Shown here piece by piece: positions 41,548-50,189 of a stretch of 64,000 bases of DNA (position 1 is the first letter of the stretch; the number at the start of each line of letters is the position of its first letter). The position numbers and the translations under genes were made by a program. A model generated the notes under the pieces. It saw only the letters and a list, made by a program, of their open reading frames with translations, searched no databases and was not told where the DNA came from. The stretch covers positions 1 to 64,000 of the forward strand of contig NZ_JAJTTF010000010.1 of assembly GCF_021341785.1 (NCBI RefSeq), given 5' to 3'. This stretch comes from Microbacterium sp. Au-Mic1. GTDB lineage: Bacteria > Actinomycetota > Actinomycetes > Actinomycetales > Microbacteriaceae.

Positions 41548-42978
41548 ATGACCTCCGAGCACGACACGATCGAGCAGCAGGGCGACGCCGCCACCGCGAC
41601 CACCTCGACGACGACCAACCGCCGCCAGCCCTTCCCGCAGGGCTTCCTGAACACCATCTCGACGGGCTGGGCCGAGCGCCCCGAGTCGCTTCCCGCTCCG
41701 CGCGCGCAGGCGCCGTACGCGGCCGCCCGCCGCGCCGCCGTCTCCGCGGCCTTCCCCGGCAAGCGCCTGGTGCTCCCGGCCGGATCCCTCAAGCAGCGCA
41801 GCAACGACACCGACTACCCGTTCCGCGCGCACTCGGCGTTCGCGCACCTCACGGGATGGGCCGCCGACTCCGAGCCCGACTCGCTGCTGGTCTTCGAGCC
41901 GACCGCGGACGGCCACGACGTCACCCTGTACTTCCGCGAGCGCGCCGACCGCACCACGAGCGAGTTCTACTCCGACGCCACGATCGGCGAGTTCTGGATC
42001 GGGCCGCGTCCCGCACTCGCCGGCGTCGCCGCCGACCTGGGCGTGGCCACCGCGCATCTCGACGACTTCTCAGCGGGCGACCACGATCTCGTGGTCGACG
42101 ACGACGACGAGCTCACGCAGTTCGTGTCCGAGCTGCGCCTCGTCAAGGACGCCTACGAGGTCGCCGAGATGCGCCGTGCCGTGGAGATCACCGCGAACGG
42201 CTTCGACGACATCATCCGCGACCTCCCCCGCGCGATCGCGCACCCGCGCGGCGAGCGCATCGTCGAGGGCGTCTTCCACCAGCGCGCCCGCAGCGACGGC
42301 AGCTGGGAGGGCTACGACACGATCGCCGCGTCCGGGCCGCACGCCTGCTACCTGCACTGGACCCGCAACGACGGCGCGGTGCTGCCGGGCGACCTGATCC
42401 TCATCGACGCCGGGGCCGAGGCCGACAGCCTCTACACCGCCGACATCACGCGGACGCTGCCGGTGAACGGCACGTTCAGCCACGTCCAGCGCCGCATCTA
42501 CGACACCGTCGTCGAGGCCGCGGACGCCGCGTTCGCCGCCGCGAAGGTCGGCGTGCCGTTCCGCGAGGTGCACGCGGCCGCGATGGACGTGATCGCCCGC
42601 CGCACCGCCGAGTGGGGTCTGCTGCCCGTCTCCGCCGAGGAGGCGCTCGACGCCGACAAGGGCGGCCAGCACCGCCGCTACATAGTGCACGGCACGAGTC
42701 ACCACCTCGGCATCGACGTGCACGACTGCGCCCAGGCGCGCCGCGAGATGTACTACGACGGCCTCATCGAGCCGGGCATGGTGTTCACGATCGAGCCCGG
42801 TCTGTACTTCCAGATCGACGATCTGACGGTTCCCGAGGAGTACCGCGGCATCGGCGTGCGCATCGAGGACGACATCCTCATCACCGCCGACGGCCCCCTG
42901 AACCTGTCGGCCGCCATCCCGCGCACCTCCGTCGAGGTCGAGGCGTGGATCGCCCGCGTGCAGGGAACCGCGTCCTGA
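41548..42978 (+). CDS. Aminopeptidase P family protein (Xaa-Pro aminopeptidase)
   Basis: 476 residues. An N-terminal AMP_N domain (~40-180, FPGKRLVLPAGS ... AHSAFAHLTGW) precedes the pita-bread metalloprotease domain. Dinuclear-metal ligands are visible: two Asp in LILIDAGAEADSLYTADITR, His in HGTSHHLGIDVHD, Glu in FTIEPGLYF and Glu in GVRIEDDILIT. It removes N-terminal residues preceding proline in the cytoplasm. ATG with GAGGATGG just upstream. A phosphotransferase gene begins 30 nt after the stop. Confidence 0.95.
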   Translation: MTSEHDTIEQQGDAATATTSTTTNRRQPFPQGFLNTISTGWAERPESLPAPRAQAPYAAARRAAVSAAFPGKRLVLPAGSLKQRSNDTDYPFRAHSAFAHLTGWAADSEPDSLLVFEPTADGHDVTLYFRERADRTTSEFYSDATIGEFWIGPRPALAGVAADLGVATAHLDDFSAGDHDLVVDDDDELTQFVSELRLVKDAYEVAEMRRAVEITANGFDDIIRDLPRAIAHPRGERIVEGVFHQRARSDGSWEGYDTIAASGPHACYLHWTRNDGAVLPGDLILIDAGAEADSLYTADITRTLPVNGTFSHVQRRIYDTVVEAADAAFAAAKVGVPFREVHAAAMDVIARRTAEWGLLPVSAEEALDADKGGQHRRYIVHGTSHHLGIDVHDCAQARREMYYDGLIEPGMVFTIEPGLYFQIDDLTVPEEYRGIGVRIEDDILITADGPLNLSAAIPRTSVEVEAWIARVQGTAS

Positions 42979-43008
42979 CCGAGGACATGCATCCGGATCA
43001 GGCTCCGG

Positions 43009-43887
43009 TTGAACGAGGCCGCCGCGACCGAGAGGATCGCGGCGGCCTTTCCCGCACTCGCGGAGCTGCCCGTCCACGCGCTGTCGACGCCCGGCACGGT
43101 GAACGCGCTGTTCCGGATCGGCGACGCGCATGTCGCCCGGTTCCCGCTGCAGTCGGCGCCCCTCGACGACGTCTCCGCGGAGGCGCGCGCCCTCGACGAG
43201 TTCGCGACGTGCTCGCTGTTCCCCGCGCCCGTCGTGGACGGCGTCATCGACCGGGATGAGGACTACCCCTCCGCGTGGTCGGTCCAGACCTGGATCCCTG
43301 GGCGCACCGCCGCCGAGACGCTGTCGGAGGAGGATCCTGGTGCACTCCCGCTGCTCGCCGACGATCTGGCGCGGCTGATCGGGGCCCTGCGTCTCACACC
43401 CCTGCGGGGGCGGACGTTCGACGGCCGGGGCCGCGGCGGCGAGCTGCACGCCCACGAGGAGTGGATGGCGGAGTGCTTCGCGAGGAGCGGGCACCTGCTG
43501 GATGTTCCGGCCGCGTGTGCGCTCTGGGAGCGCCTGTCGCGGATCCCGCATCCCAGCACCGAGGTCATGTCGCACAAGGATCTGATCCCGCCGAACCTGC
43601 TGGTCTCGGACGATCGTCGGCTCGCCGGCGTGCTGGACGGCGGGTCCTTCGGAGCCGCGGATCCGTCGCTCGATCTCGTGGTCGCGTGGCACCTGCTCGG
43701 ACTCGACGACCGGCGCCGGCTCCGGGCCGCGCTGGGCTGCGATGACGACGAGTGGCGCCGTGGCGCCGCGTGGGCGCTGCAGCAGGCGATGGGCCTCGGC
43801 TGGTACTACGAGCGCACCAATCCCGTCATGGCCGCCCTCGGCCTGCGCACCATGCGACGGCTGCTCGCCGATCCGGATCTGGGCTGA
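43009..43887 (+). CDS. APH-family phosphotransferase
   Basis: 292 residues. VARFPLQSAP (ATP-binding Lys position taken by Arg), LARLIGALR, MSHKDLIPPNLLVSDD (His-x-Asp catalytic loop with the metal Asn) and GVLDGGSFGAADPSLDLVVAWHLL (Asp of the second metal site). Unlike the kinase-like protein at 23.6 kb, the catalytic residues are here. Related to aminoglycoside and homoserine kinase-like enzymes; the substrate is unknown. The TTG at 43009 is the only reasonable in-frame start near the upstream gene, without a clear ribosome site, so the start is uncertain. Confidence 0.85.
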   Translation: MNEAAATERIAAAFPALAELPVHALSTPGTVNALFRIGDAHVARFPLQSAPLDDVSAEARALDEFATCSLFPAPVVDGVIDRDEDYPSAWSVQTWIPGRTAAETLSEEDPGALPLLADDLARLIGALRLTPLRGRTFDGRGRGGELHAHEEWMAECFARSGHLLDVPAACALWERLSRIPHPSTEVMSHKDLIPPNLLVSDDRRLAGVLDGGSFGAADPSLDLVVAWHLLGLDDRRRLRAALGCDDDEWRRGAAWALQQAMGLGWYYERTNPVMAALGLRTMRRLLADPDLG

Positions 43888-43919
43888 GGCCCCGCTCTCC
43901 GGCGGAGCGGTCGCGGCCC

Positions 43920-45098
43920 TCAGCCTGCGTCGTGCTCGCAGAGCGCGGCGGCCATCTGGCGCACGGCCTGCTCGATGACCGGGCGGGGCGTGGCGAGGAT
44001 GAACCGCAGATAGCCCTCCCCTGCGGCGCCGCAGGCGATGCCGTCGGTCATCGCGACCCCCGCGTGCTCCCGGAAGAACGCGGCGGGCGAGCCCTCGATG
44101 CCGAGTGCTCGTGCGTCGAGCCAGGCGATGTACGTACCCTCCGGTGCCCGGTAGCCCATGCCAGGGATGTGCTCGGCGAGCAGCTCGCCCAGGAGGCGTC
44201 GGTTGCCGTCGAGGTAGTCGAGCGTGTCGTCGAGCCAGTCCCGGCTGTCGTCGAAGGCGGCCGTGGTCGCGATGACGCCGAGGTTCGCCGTGCCGTGCTC
44301 CGCCCAGGCGACCTCGGGTCGTGCCCACGTCTCGGCATCCGCGTCGTTCGTCAGGATCACCTGCGCCGCCTTGAGGCCCGGCAGATTGAACGCCTTCGAG
44401 GCGCTGGCCGCGGTGATCGTGTGCCCCGCCGTCACCGCGCTGATGCTCGCATAGGGCACATGCCGATGCGGGGCGAAGACGAGCGGCGCGTGGATCTCGT
44501 CTGAGAACACGCGCGCGCCGTGCCGTGCGACGACCTCCGCGACGGCCTCGAGCTCTGCCCGCTCGAACACCCGCCCCAGGGGGTTGTACGGGTTGCACAG
44601 GATCAGCAGGCCGCCGCCGTCCGCGAACGCCCGGTCGATGCCCTCCAGGTCGTAGACGTGGCGACCTGAATCGACCAGCATGGGCACCTCGACGATCTCG
44701 CGATCGTGCATCGCGGGGATCGTCAGGAACGGCATGTACGCGGGCGTGGGCAGCACGATCTTCGAGCCGGGCTCGGTGAAGAAGTCGATCGTCGCACGCA
44801 GGGCGGTGAGAACGTCGGGCACGGCGCGGATCCGATCCGCCGGCACGTCCCAGCCGTAGCGCTCCTTCTGCCAGCGCGCGGTCGCCTCGGTCATACGCGT
44901 CCGCACGGCCGCCGGCAGGTATCCGGTCAGGCCGTCGTCGATCGCGTCCTTCATGGCGGCGGCGATCGCCGGCGCCGGAGGGAAGTCCATCTCGGCGACG
45001 AAGGCGCCGATCGCCTCGGGGAAGACCGACCACTTGAGGCTGCCGATCTCACGCAGCCGGTCGATCCCGATCGCGTCCCATTCCTGCGCCGTGCTCAT
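43920..45098 (-). CDS. MalY/PatB-type aminotransferase (C-S beta-lyase)
   Basis: 392 residues, fold type I PLP enzyme. WDAIGIDRLREIGSLKWSVFP at the start, VAEMDFPPAPAI, TGYLPAA, VPDVLTALRATIDFF, LCNPYNPLGRVF, FSDEIHAPLVF, the PLP lysine in ASASKAFNLPGLKAAQ and YLRFILATPRPVIEQAV. MalY/PatB proteins cleave cystathionine or cysteine conjugates to release thiols, and can act as aminotransferases. The start overlaps the hydrolase stop by 4 nt (ATGA), so it is the last gene of a three-gene unit. Confidence 0.92.
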   Translation of the reverse strand: MSTAQEWDAIGIDRLREIGSLKWSVFPEAIGAFVAEMDFPPAPAIAAAMKDAIDDGLTGYLPAAVRTRMTEATARWQKERYGWDVPADRIRAVPDVLTALRATIDFFTEPGSKIVLPTPAYMPFLTIPAMHDREIVEVPMLVDSGRHVYDLEGIDRAFADGGGLLILCNPYNPLGRVFERAELEAVAEVVARHGARVFSDEIHAPLVFAPHRHVPYASISAVTAGHTITAASASKAFNLPGLKAAQVILTNDADAETWARPEVAWAEHGTANLGVIATTAAFDDSRDWLDDTLDYLDGNRRLLGELLAEHIPGMGYRAPEGTYIAWLDARALGIEGSPAAFFREHAGVAMTDGIACGAAGEGYLRFILATPRPVIEQAVRQMAAALCEHDAG

Positions 45099-45847
45099 GC
45101 GTCTCCCTCTGCGGTCCTGCCGGATGCGCCGGTCGTCGACGCGTCCGCGCCGGCCCCCGACCGTGCGAACTCCGCGACGAGGGGCGCGAGATCGGCCCCG
45201 ACCTCGGCGGCCGGGCGCTTGCGGCCCTTCACCTCGAACGAGTGCCCGCCGCCGTCGATCCAGACGATCCGCGCCTCCTGGCAGGCGGCGACCGCCTCCT
45301 CGAGCTGCGACAGCGGCTGCACGAACGGGTCGTTCGTGCCCTCGACGAACAACTGCGGCTGCGGCACCGCGGGCAGGTGCTCGATCCGCGGCTTCTCCGG
45401 CTTGCCCGGCTGATGCAGCGGGTAGCCCAGATAGACCAGCCCCGTCACGGCGAGACCGCCCTGCTCAGTGGCGGCCATCGATGCCATCCGTCCGCCGTAC
45501 GACTTGCCGCAGGCGATGACGGATCCGGAGCCGCGTTCGCGCGCCGCAGCCGCCACGGCGTGCCAGGCGAGCATCGCGTGCGCCGCCGGCCCGGGCATGC
45601 GCCGGCCCGCCTCGACGTAGGGGAAGTTGAACCGCAGCGTATGCAGTCCCACGGCGCGCAGACCTGCGGCGAAGCCGAGGAGGAACGGATGATCCATGCC
45701 CGCACCCGCGCCGTGCGCGATCGCCACGATCGGCGCATCGGCACCGGCGCGATCCTCAGCGGCGGGGCCGAACGCGGCCGACACCTCGATCGGCCCGGCG
45801 GGCAGCGGAACCGCGATCCGGAACCGCTCCTCGACCGTTCCCATCAT
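45095..45847 (-). CDS. Alpha/beta hydrolase (KANL3/Tex30-like small hydrolase)
   Basis: 250 residues. IVAIAHGAGAGMDHPFL (oxyanion loop), IACGKSYGGRMAS with the nucleophile Ser116, QLFVEGTNDPFV (Asp) and IDGGGHSFE (His) complete the triad. The compact HGAGAGMDHP motif is typical of dienelactone-hydrolase-like KANL3/Tex30 proteins; the substrate is unknown. Two adjacent ATG codons overlap the upstream stop (ATGATGG), so either could start translation. It sits between the YflT-like gene and the MalY-type gene with coupling at both ends. Confidence 0.88.
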   Translation of the reverse strand: MMGTVEERFRIAVPLPAGPIEVSAAFGPAAEDRAGADAPIVAIAHGAGAGMDHPFLLGFAAGLRAVGLHTLRFNFPYVEAGRRMPGPAAHAMLAWHAVAAAARERGSGSVIACGKSYGGRMASMAATEQGGLAVTGLVYLGYPLHQPGKPEKPRIEHLPAVPQPQLFVEGTNDPFVQPLSQLEEAVAACQEARIVWIDGGGHSFEVKGRKRPAAEVGADLAPLVAEFARSGAGADASTTGASGRTAEGDA

Positions 45848-46608
45848 CGCGAGGCGCCGTCTCCCGCCGGGTTCTCGCCCTCGGCGGGGGCTTCCGCCGA
45901 GGGCGGCGTCTCCAGAGGGTGGTTCTCCGCGGGCGCGGCCGGGGCCGTATCGGGTGCAGGGGCATCGTCCGTTGCCGTGGGCACGGCGGGCTGCACCGAC
46001 GCGACCGGCGGCGCCGGCGGCATCGGCGGGCGCGGCGGCGCGATGCGCTCGCCGTAGCGCGGCGGCTCCTCGACCCGCTCGCCGTACTGCGGGGGCGCTG
46101 CCGCGGTCGTTCCGGCGGCAGGAGCGGGCTGCGGGATCGGGCTCACGGCACGACCGAGCACCTGCCGCGCCTTGCCGACCGAGTCGGACAGCACGGTCAC
46201 CTCGTAGTGATCGGCCTTGAGCTGCATCACGCTGGCGTAGTCGCGGCGACGACGCACGATCGAGTACGTGATGAGGCTCAGGATCATGCCGATCGCGACG
46301 CCGACGAACAGGATCCCCACGAACGCCTGCATCGGCACCGCGGGATTGCCCAGCACGAAGATCGCCGAGAGGAAGAGGCCGATGAGCACGCCGTTGACCG
46401 CGCCGGAGCGCGCCGCGTTGGCGTAGCCGAGCCGGCCGGTCACGCGCTCCACGGTCTGCACGCCGACGCCAACGATGGCGATCGCCCTCGCCGGGATCTC
46501 CCCCGCGATCAGCTGCGAGACGAGCTTCTGCGCCGCCTCGTACTCCGAGACGGAGGCGACCGTCTCGCCGATCTCGCCCGCGGTGCCTGAAGCGTTCATC
46601 ATGCTCAT
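45844..46608 (-). CDS. YflT/general stress protein 17M-like membrane protein with Pro-rich tail
   Basis: 254 residues. The first ~60 form the stress-protein domain (VSEYEAAQKLVSQLIAGEI, AIVGVGVQTVERVTGRLGY). Two transmembrane helices follow (NGVLIGLFLSAIFVLGNP and FVGILFVGVAIGMILSLITY), then a basic loop, a short domain (HYEVTVLSDSVGKARQVLG) and a ~110-residue Pro/Ala-rich tail with a repeated YGER motif. Function unknown. First gene of the unit. AACAAT 6 nt before the ATG may be the -10. Confidence 0.85.
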   Translation of the reverse strand: MSMMNASGTAGEIGETVASVSEYEAAQKLVSQLIAGEIPARAIAIVGVGVQTVERVTGRLGYANAARSGAVNGVLIGLFLSAIFVLGNPAVPMQAFVGILFVGVAIGMILSLITYSIVRRRRDYASVMQLKADHYEVTVLSDSVGKARQVLGRAVSPIPQPAPAAGTTAAAPPQYGERVEEPPRYGERIAPPRPPMPPAPPVASVQPAVPTATDDAPAPDTAPAAPAENHPLETPPSAEAPAEGENPAGDGASR

Positions 46609-46684
46609 CGGTCCATTGTTCCATGCGCCCGCGACAGGGCCGCCGGATGCCGTCACCCGCCCCGGATCCGGGGGCGCAGGACAC

Positions 46685-46690
46685 TACGCT
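46685..46690 (+). promoter_or_regulatory. -10 hexamer TACGCT for the MgtE-N/CBS gene
   Basis: TACGCT ends 6 nt before the ATG at 46697. Confidence 0.5.
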
Positions 46691-46696
46691 GGAACC

Positions 46697-47983
46697 ATGA
46701 GCACACAGCGGGTATTCGTCGCACGCCTGGCCGGGTGCGCCGTGTTCGACCCCGCCGGCGACCGGATCGGGAAAGTCCGTGATGTCGTCGTCGTGTACCG
46801 AAGTAGCGCGGCACCGCGTGTGATCGGCCTGGTGTGCGAGATCCCCGGCCGCCGGCAGGTGTTCCTCTCGATCGGACGGGTCGGATCCATCAGCACCGGA
46901 CAGGTCATCACGTCCGGGCTGATGAACGTGCGCCGCTTCAAGCCGCGCAACGGCGAGGTGCGCATCATGGCCGAGCTCATCGGCCGGCGCGTCGACTTCT
47001 CCGACGCCTCGGGCACCGCGGTCATCGAAGACGTCGCGATCGAGCCGAACCGGCTCGGCGAGTGGTCCGTGAGCCAGCTGTTCCTGCGCAAGCCGAAGAC
47101 CAGCGCCTCGCCGTTCGCGAAGGGCCCCACCACGTTCGCGACCTGGAACCAGGTGCACGAGCACAACCGCCCGGGCGAGGCGCAGTCCGCCGAGCAGCTG
47201 GTCGCCACCTATTCCGAGATGCACCCCGCCGACCTCGCGAACACCCTGCTCGACCTGCCCCAGCAGCGTCGCATCGAGGTCGCCGAGGAGCTGCCGGACG
47301 AGCGGCTCGCCGACGCCCTCGAGGAGATGCCCGAGGACGATCAGATGGACATCCTGGATCGCCTCGGCGACGAGCGCGCCGCCGACATCCTCGACCAGAT
47401 GGAGCCGGACGACGCCGCCGACCTGCTCGCGCAGCTCCCCCAGGGCCGTCTGGAGCACCTGCTCGAGCTGATGGAGCCGGAGGAGGCGGAGGACGTGCGC
47501 ATGCTGCTGCGCTACAGCCCCGACACCGCGGGAGGTCTGATGACCCCCGAGCCGATCATCCTCTCCGCCGACGCCACCGTGGCCGAGGCGCTGGCGCTCA
47601 TCCGCCGGCACGAGCTGCATCCTGCCCTGGCCGCTGCGGTCTTCATCACGCTGCCGCCGTTCGAGACGCCCACCGGGCGCCTGCTCGGCGTCGTGCACTT
47701 CCAGCGGATGCTGCGCTATCCCCCGCACGAACGGCTCGGCGCCATCGTCGACGACACTCTGGAACCCGTCCCCGCGACCGCGTCGGCGGCCGAGGTGGCG
47801 CGCATGCTGGCCAGCTACGACCTCGTGTCGCTGCCCGTCGTGGACCAGGCGCACCGACTGGTCGGCGCGATCAGCGTCGACGACGTGCTCGACTACCTGC
47901 TGCCCGACGACTGGCGTTCGCACGACGCGGATGACCGCCCCGGATCCGCGTCGTCCGTGCCGACCCAGGGAGCGGCCGGATGA
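46697..47983 (+). CDS. MgtE N-terminal/CBS domain protein without a membrane domain
   Basis: 428 residues. An N-terminal PRC-barrel-like part (FDPAGDRIGKVRDVVVVYR), a helical MgtE_N superhelix (~190-290, EMPEDDQMDILDRLGDERAA, DAADLLAQLP) and two CBS modules (~295-415, SPDTAGGLMTPEPIILS and YDLVSLPVVDQAHRLVGAISVDDVL). These are the cytoplasmic Mg2+-sensing parts of MgtE, but no transport helices follow. Probably a Mg2+/nucleotide-responsive regulator for a separate membrane protein; the coupled DUF1003 gene is the obvious candidate. Order recalls Rv1232c-Rv1231c. Confidence 0.9.
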   Translation: MSTQRVFVARLAGCAVFDPAGDRIGKVRDVVVVYRSSAAPRVIGLVCEIPGRRQVFLSIGRVGSISTGQVITSGLMNVRRFKPRNGEVRIMAELIGRRVDFSDASGTAVIEDVAIEPNRLGEWSVSQLFLRKPKTSASPFAKGPTTFATWNQVHEHNRPGEAQSAEQLVATYSEMHPADLANTLLDLPQQRRIEVAEELPDERLADALEEMPEDDQMDILDRLGDERAADILDQMEPDDAADLLAQLPQGRLEHLLELMEPEEAEDVRMLLRYSPDTAGGLMTPEPIILSADATVAEALALIRRHELHPALAAAVFITLPPFETPTGRLLGVVHFQRMLRYPPHERLGAIVDDTLEPVPATASAAEVARMLASYDLVSLPVVDQAHRLVGAISVDDVLDYLLPDDWRSHDADDRPGSASSVPTQGAAG

Positions 47984-48504
47984 TGGCGAAGTCGGGCCGT
48001 CGCGGGCTTGACCTGCCCCGCGGCCGCTCCAGCATGCTCGGACGCGGCACATCGACACCGTCGAGCGACACGTTCGGGCGGTTCTCCGAGGCGTTCGCGC
48101 GGGCGATGGGCACCTCGGGCTTCCTCATCGGGATGTCGGTGTTCGTCATCGTCTGGCTGTGGTGGAACATCGCCATGCCCAGGGAATGGCAGTTCGATCC
48201 CGCCGCGACGAACTTCACGCTCCTCACGCTGATCCTCTCGCTGCAGGCCTCCTACGCCGCCCCGCTGATCCTGCTCGCGCAGAACCGTCAGGACGACCGC
48301 GACCGCGTGCAGATCGAGCAGGACCGGCAGCGCGCCGAGCGCAACCTCGCCGACACCGAGTACCTGGCGCGGGAGATCGTCGCGTTGCGCATGGCGCTCG
48401 AGGAGCGCTCCGCGCAGGGCGTCACCCGCGAGGTCCTGCGCGCCGAGCTCCGGGCGATGCTCTCGGAACTCCGTAACGAGGATCCGGCGGAGCCGACTCC
48501 GTGA
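47980..48504 (+). CDS. DUF1003 family membrane protein
   Basis: 174 residues. GTSGFLIGMSVFVIVWLWWNI and FTLLTLILSLQASYAAPLILLAQNRQ are the two conserved transmembrane helices; the second ends in the family-typical QNRQ..RD motif. A charged coiled-coil follows (RVQIEQDRQRAERNLADTEY). Function unknown; the genetic link to the MgtE-N/CBS gene (4-nt ATGA overlap) suggests a joint role in divalent-cation handling. The stop also overlaps the mrp start. Confidence 0.92.
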   Translation: MMAKSGRRGLDLPRGRSSMLGRGTSTPSSDTFGRFSEAFARAMGTSGFLIGMSVFVIVWLWWNIAMPREWQFDPAATNFTLLTLILSLQASYAAPLILLAQNRQDDRDRVQIEQDRQRAERNLADTEYLAREIVALRMALEERSAQGVTREVLRAELRAMLSELRNEDPAEPTP

Positions 48505-49628
48505 CCGGCGAGCTCGCCGACGCGGTCCGCCGCGCGGTCGGCGCCGTCACCGACCCCGAACTGCGCCGCCCGCTGGCCGATCTCGACATGCTCCGCGACA
48601 TCACGGTCGCCGGCGCGGTCGCCCATGTCGGCATCGCGCTGACCATCGTGGGCTGTCCCGCTGCGAACCGGATCGAGGCCGACGTGCGCGCCGCCGCGGC
48701 CGCCGTGCCCGGGATCGACGCGGTCGAGGTCGCCGTGGGCGTCATGACGCCGGAGGAGCGCCGCGCCCTCACCGAGCGTCTGCGCGACGGCAGGGCGCCC
48801 CGGCAGATGCCGTTCGGCCCGGATTCGCTCACGCGCGTGATCGCCGTCACGAGCGGCAAGGGCGGGGTCGGCAAGTCCTCGCTCACCGCCAACCTCGCGG
48901 TCGCTCTGGCGGCGCGCGGTCGCAGGGTCGGGCTCATCGACGCCGACGTGCACGGCTTCTCGATCCCCGGCCTGCTCGGGATCGCCCCCGGCACGCAGCC
49001 CACCCGGATCGACGACCTCATGCTGCCCCCGGTCGCCCACGACGTGAAGGCGATCTCGATCGGCATGTTCCTGCGGGAGGGTGAGTCCGTCGTCGCGTGG
49101 CGCGGGCCCATGCTGCATCGCACCGTGCAGCAGTTCCTCACCGACGTGTTCTTCGGCGATCTCGACGTGCTGCTCATCGACATGCCGCCCGGCACCGGCG
49201 ACATCGCGATCACGCTCGGCCAGCTGCTCCCCCATGCCGAAGTGCTGGTCGTGACCACGCCGCAGGAAGCCGCGTCCGACGTGGCGATCCGCAGTGGGCT
49301 CGTGGCCCGGCAGACCGGGCAGCGCGTGATCGGGGTCGTGGAGAACATGGCCGCGCTGACGCTGCCCGACGGCACCGTGCTCGATCTGTTCGGATCCGGT
49401 GGCGGGCAGGCCGTCGCGGACGCGCTGTCGCGGGACGCGGACCCGGTTCCGCTGCTGGGCTCGGTGCCGCTGAGCCCCGCATTGCGCACGGGCGGGGACG
49501 CGGGAGTTCCCGTAGTGCTGGCGGATCCGCAGGATCCCGCGGCGCGCGCCATCCTGGCGGTCGCCGATGCGGTCGATCAGGGTGGGCGCGGCCTCTCCGG
49601 GCGCCGGCTGCCGGTCAGCCTGGGTTAG
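48501..49628 (+). CDS. mrp: Mrp/ApbC-family P-loop ATPase (Fe-S cluster carrier family)
   Basis: 375 residues. An N-terminal MIP18/DUF59 domain (~1-90) precedes the deviant Walker A SGKGGVGKSS (118-127), then GLIDADVHGFSIPGLLG (A'), VLLIDMPPGTGD (Walker B) and GVVENMAALTLPDG. Family members hold a bridging [4Fe-4S] cluster through a CxxC that normally follows ENM; here that position reads LTLPDG and no CxxC exists. Cluster carriage by the classical site is therefore doubtful, though the mycobacterial protein appears similar. GTG start overlapping the DUF1003 stop (GTGA). Converges on tatB with a 3-nt gap. Confidence 0.92.
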   Translation: MTGELADAVRRAVGAVTDPELRRPLADLDMLRDITVAGAVAHVGIALTIVGCPAANRIEADVRAAAAAVPGIDAVEVAVGVMTPEERRALTERLRDGRAPRQMPFGPDSLTRVIAVTSGKGGVGKSSLTANLAVALAARGRRVGLIDADVHGFSIPGLLGIAPGTQPTRIDDLMLPPVAHDVKAISIGMFLREGESVVAWRGPMLHRTVQQFLTDVFFGDLDVLLIDMPPGTGDIAITLGQLLPHAEVLVVTTPQEAASDVAIRSGLVARQTGQRVIGVVENMAALTLPDGTVLDLFGSGGGQAVADALSRDADPVPLLGSVPLSPALRTGGDAGVPVVLADPQDPAARAILAVADAVDQGGRGLSGRRLPVSLG

Positions 49629-49631
49629 ACG

Positions 49632-50093
49632 TCAGGTCGCTTCGCTGTCGTAGGGCGGGAGCTCCTCGGCGGAGAACACCTTCGGCGCCTTCGACACGGG
49701 AGCGGACTCGCCCCCGGCGGACGCGGCGTTCATCGCGGTCGCCGTGGCCAGCAGAGCGGCCGCCGAACCTGCGGCCGCAGGGGCCGCGACCGGCTCGGCC
49801 TCGGCGACCGGGGCGGCCGGACGCGGGGGCGCCGGGGTGTCGTCCATCAGCGCGTCGCGGATGATGCGACGCGGGTCGTACTGCCGGGGATCCAGCTTGC
49901 GCCAGTCCAGCTCGTCGATCTCCGGCCCGACCTCCTCGCGCATGCGGTCTTTCGCGCCGCGCAGGTAGTCGCCGGCCCTCTTGACCAGGCGCGCGAACGA
50001 CTCCGCGTAGCGCGGGAGCCGCTCAGGGCCGACGAGAAGGGCTGCGATCACGCCGATCACGATCAGCTTCTCGAAGGTGATGCCGAAGAACAT
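49632..50093 (-). CDS. tatB: Sec-independent protein translocase subunit TatB
   Basis: 153 residues. Short N-terminal helix MFFGITFEKLIVIGVIAALL, the hinge GPERLPRYAESFARL, an amphipathic helix (VKRAGDYLRGAKDRMREEVG) and a Pro/Ala-rich cytoplasmic tail. The GPERLP hinge and the length of the amphipathic helix mark TatB rather than TatA. It binds twin-arginine precursors with TatC; no tatC or tatA is in the window, as is usual in actinobacteria. Order between mrp and the O-methyltransferase matches mycobacteria. Confidence 0.92.
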   Translation of the reverse strand: MFFGITFEKLIVIGVIAALLVGPERLPRYAESFARLVKRAGDYLRGAKDRMREEVGPEIDELDWRKLDPRQYDPRRIIRDALMDDTPAPPRPAAPVAEAEPVAAPAAAGSAAALLATATAMNAASAGGESAPVSKAPKVFSAEELPPYDSEAT

Positions 50094-50141
50094 GTCACAA
50101 GGGTACCGCCGCGCCTGGCCCCCGGAGACACGGGGGACGCC

Positions 50142-50147
50142 TACGCT
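50142..50147 (+). promoter_or_regulatory. -10 hexamer TACGCT upstream of the O-methyltransferase
   Basis: TACGCT would give a leader of about 36 nt containing the GGAG ribosome site used by the GTG at 50190. Confidence 0.4.
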
Positions 50148-50189
50148 GGGGGAACATGCGGAGCATTGAGCGACCGCCAGGGAGTCGAA

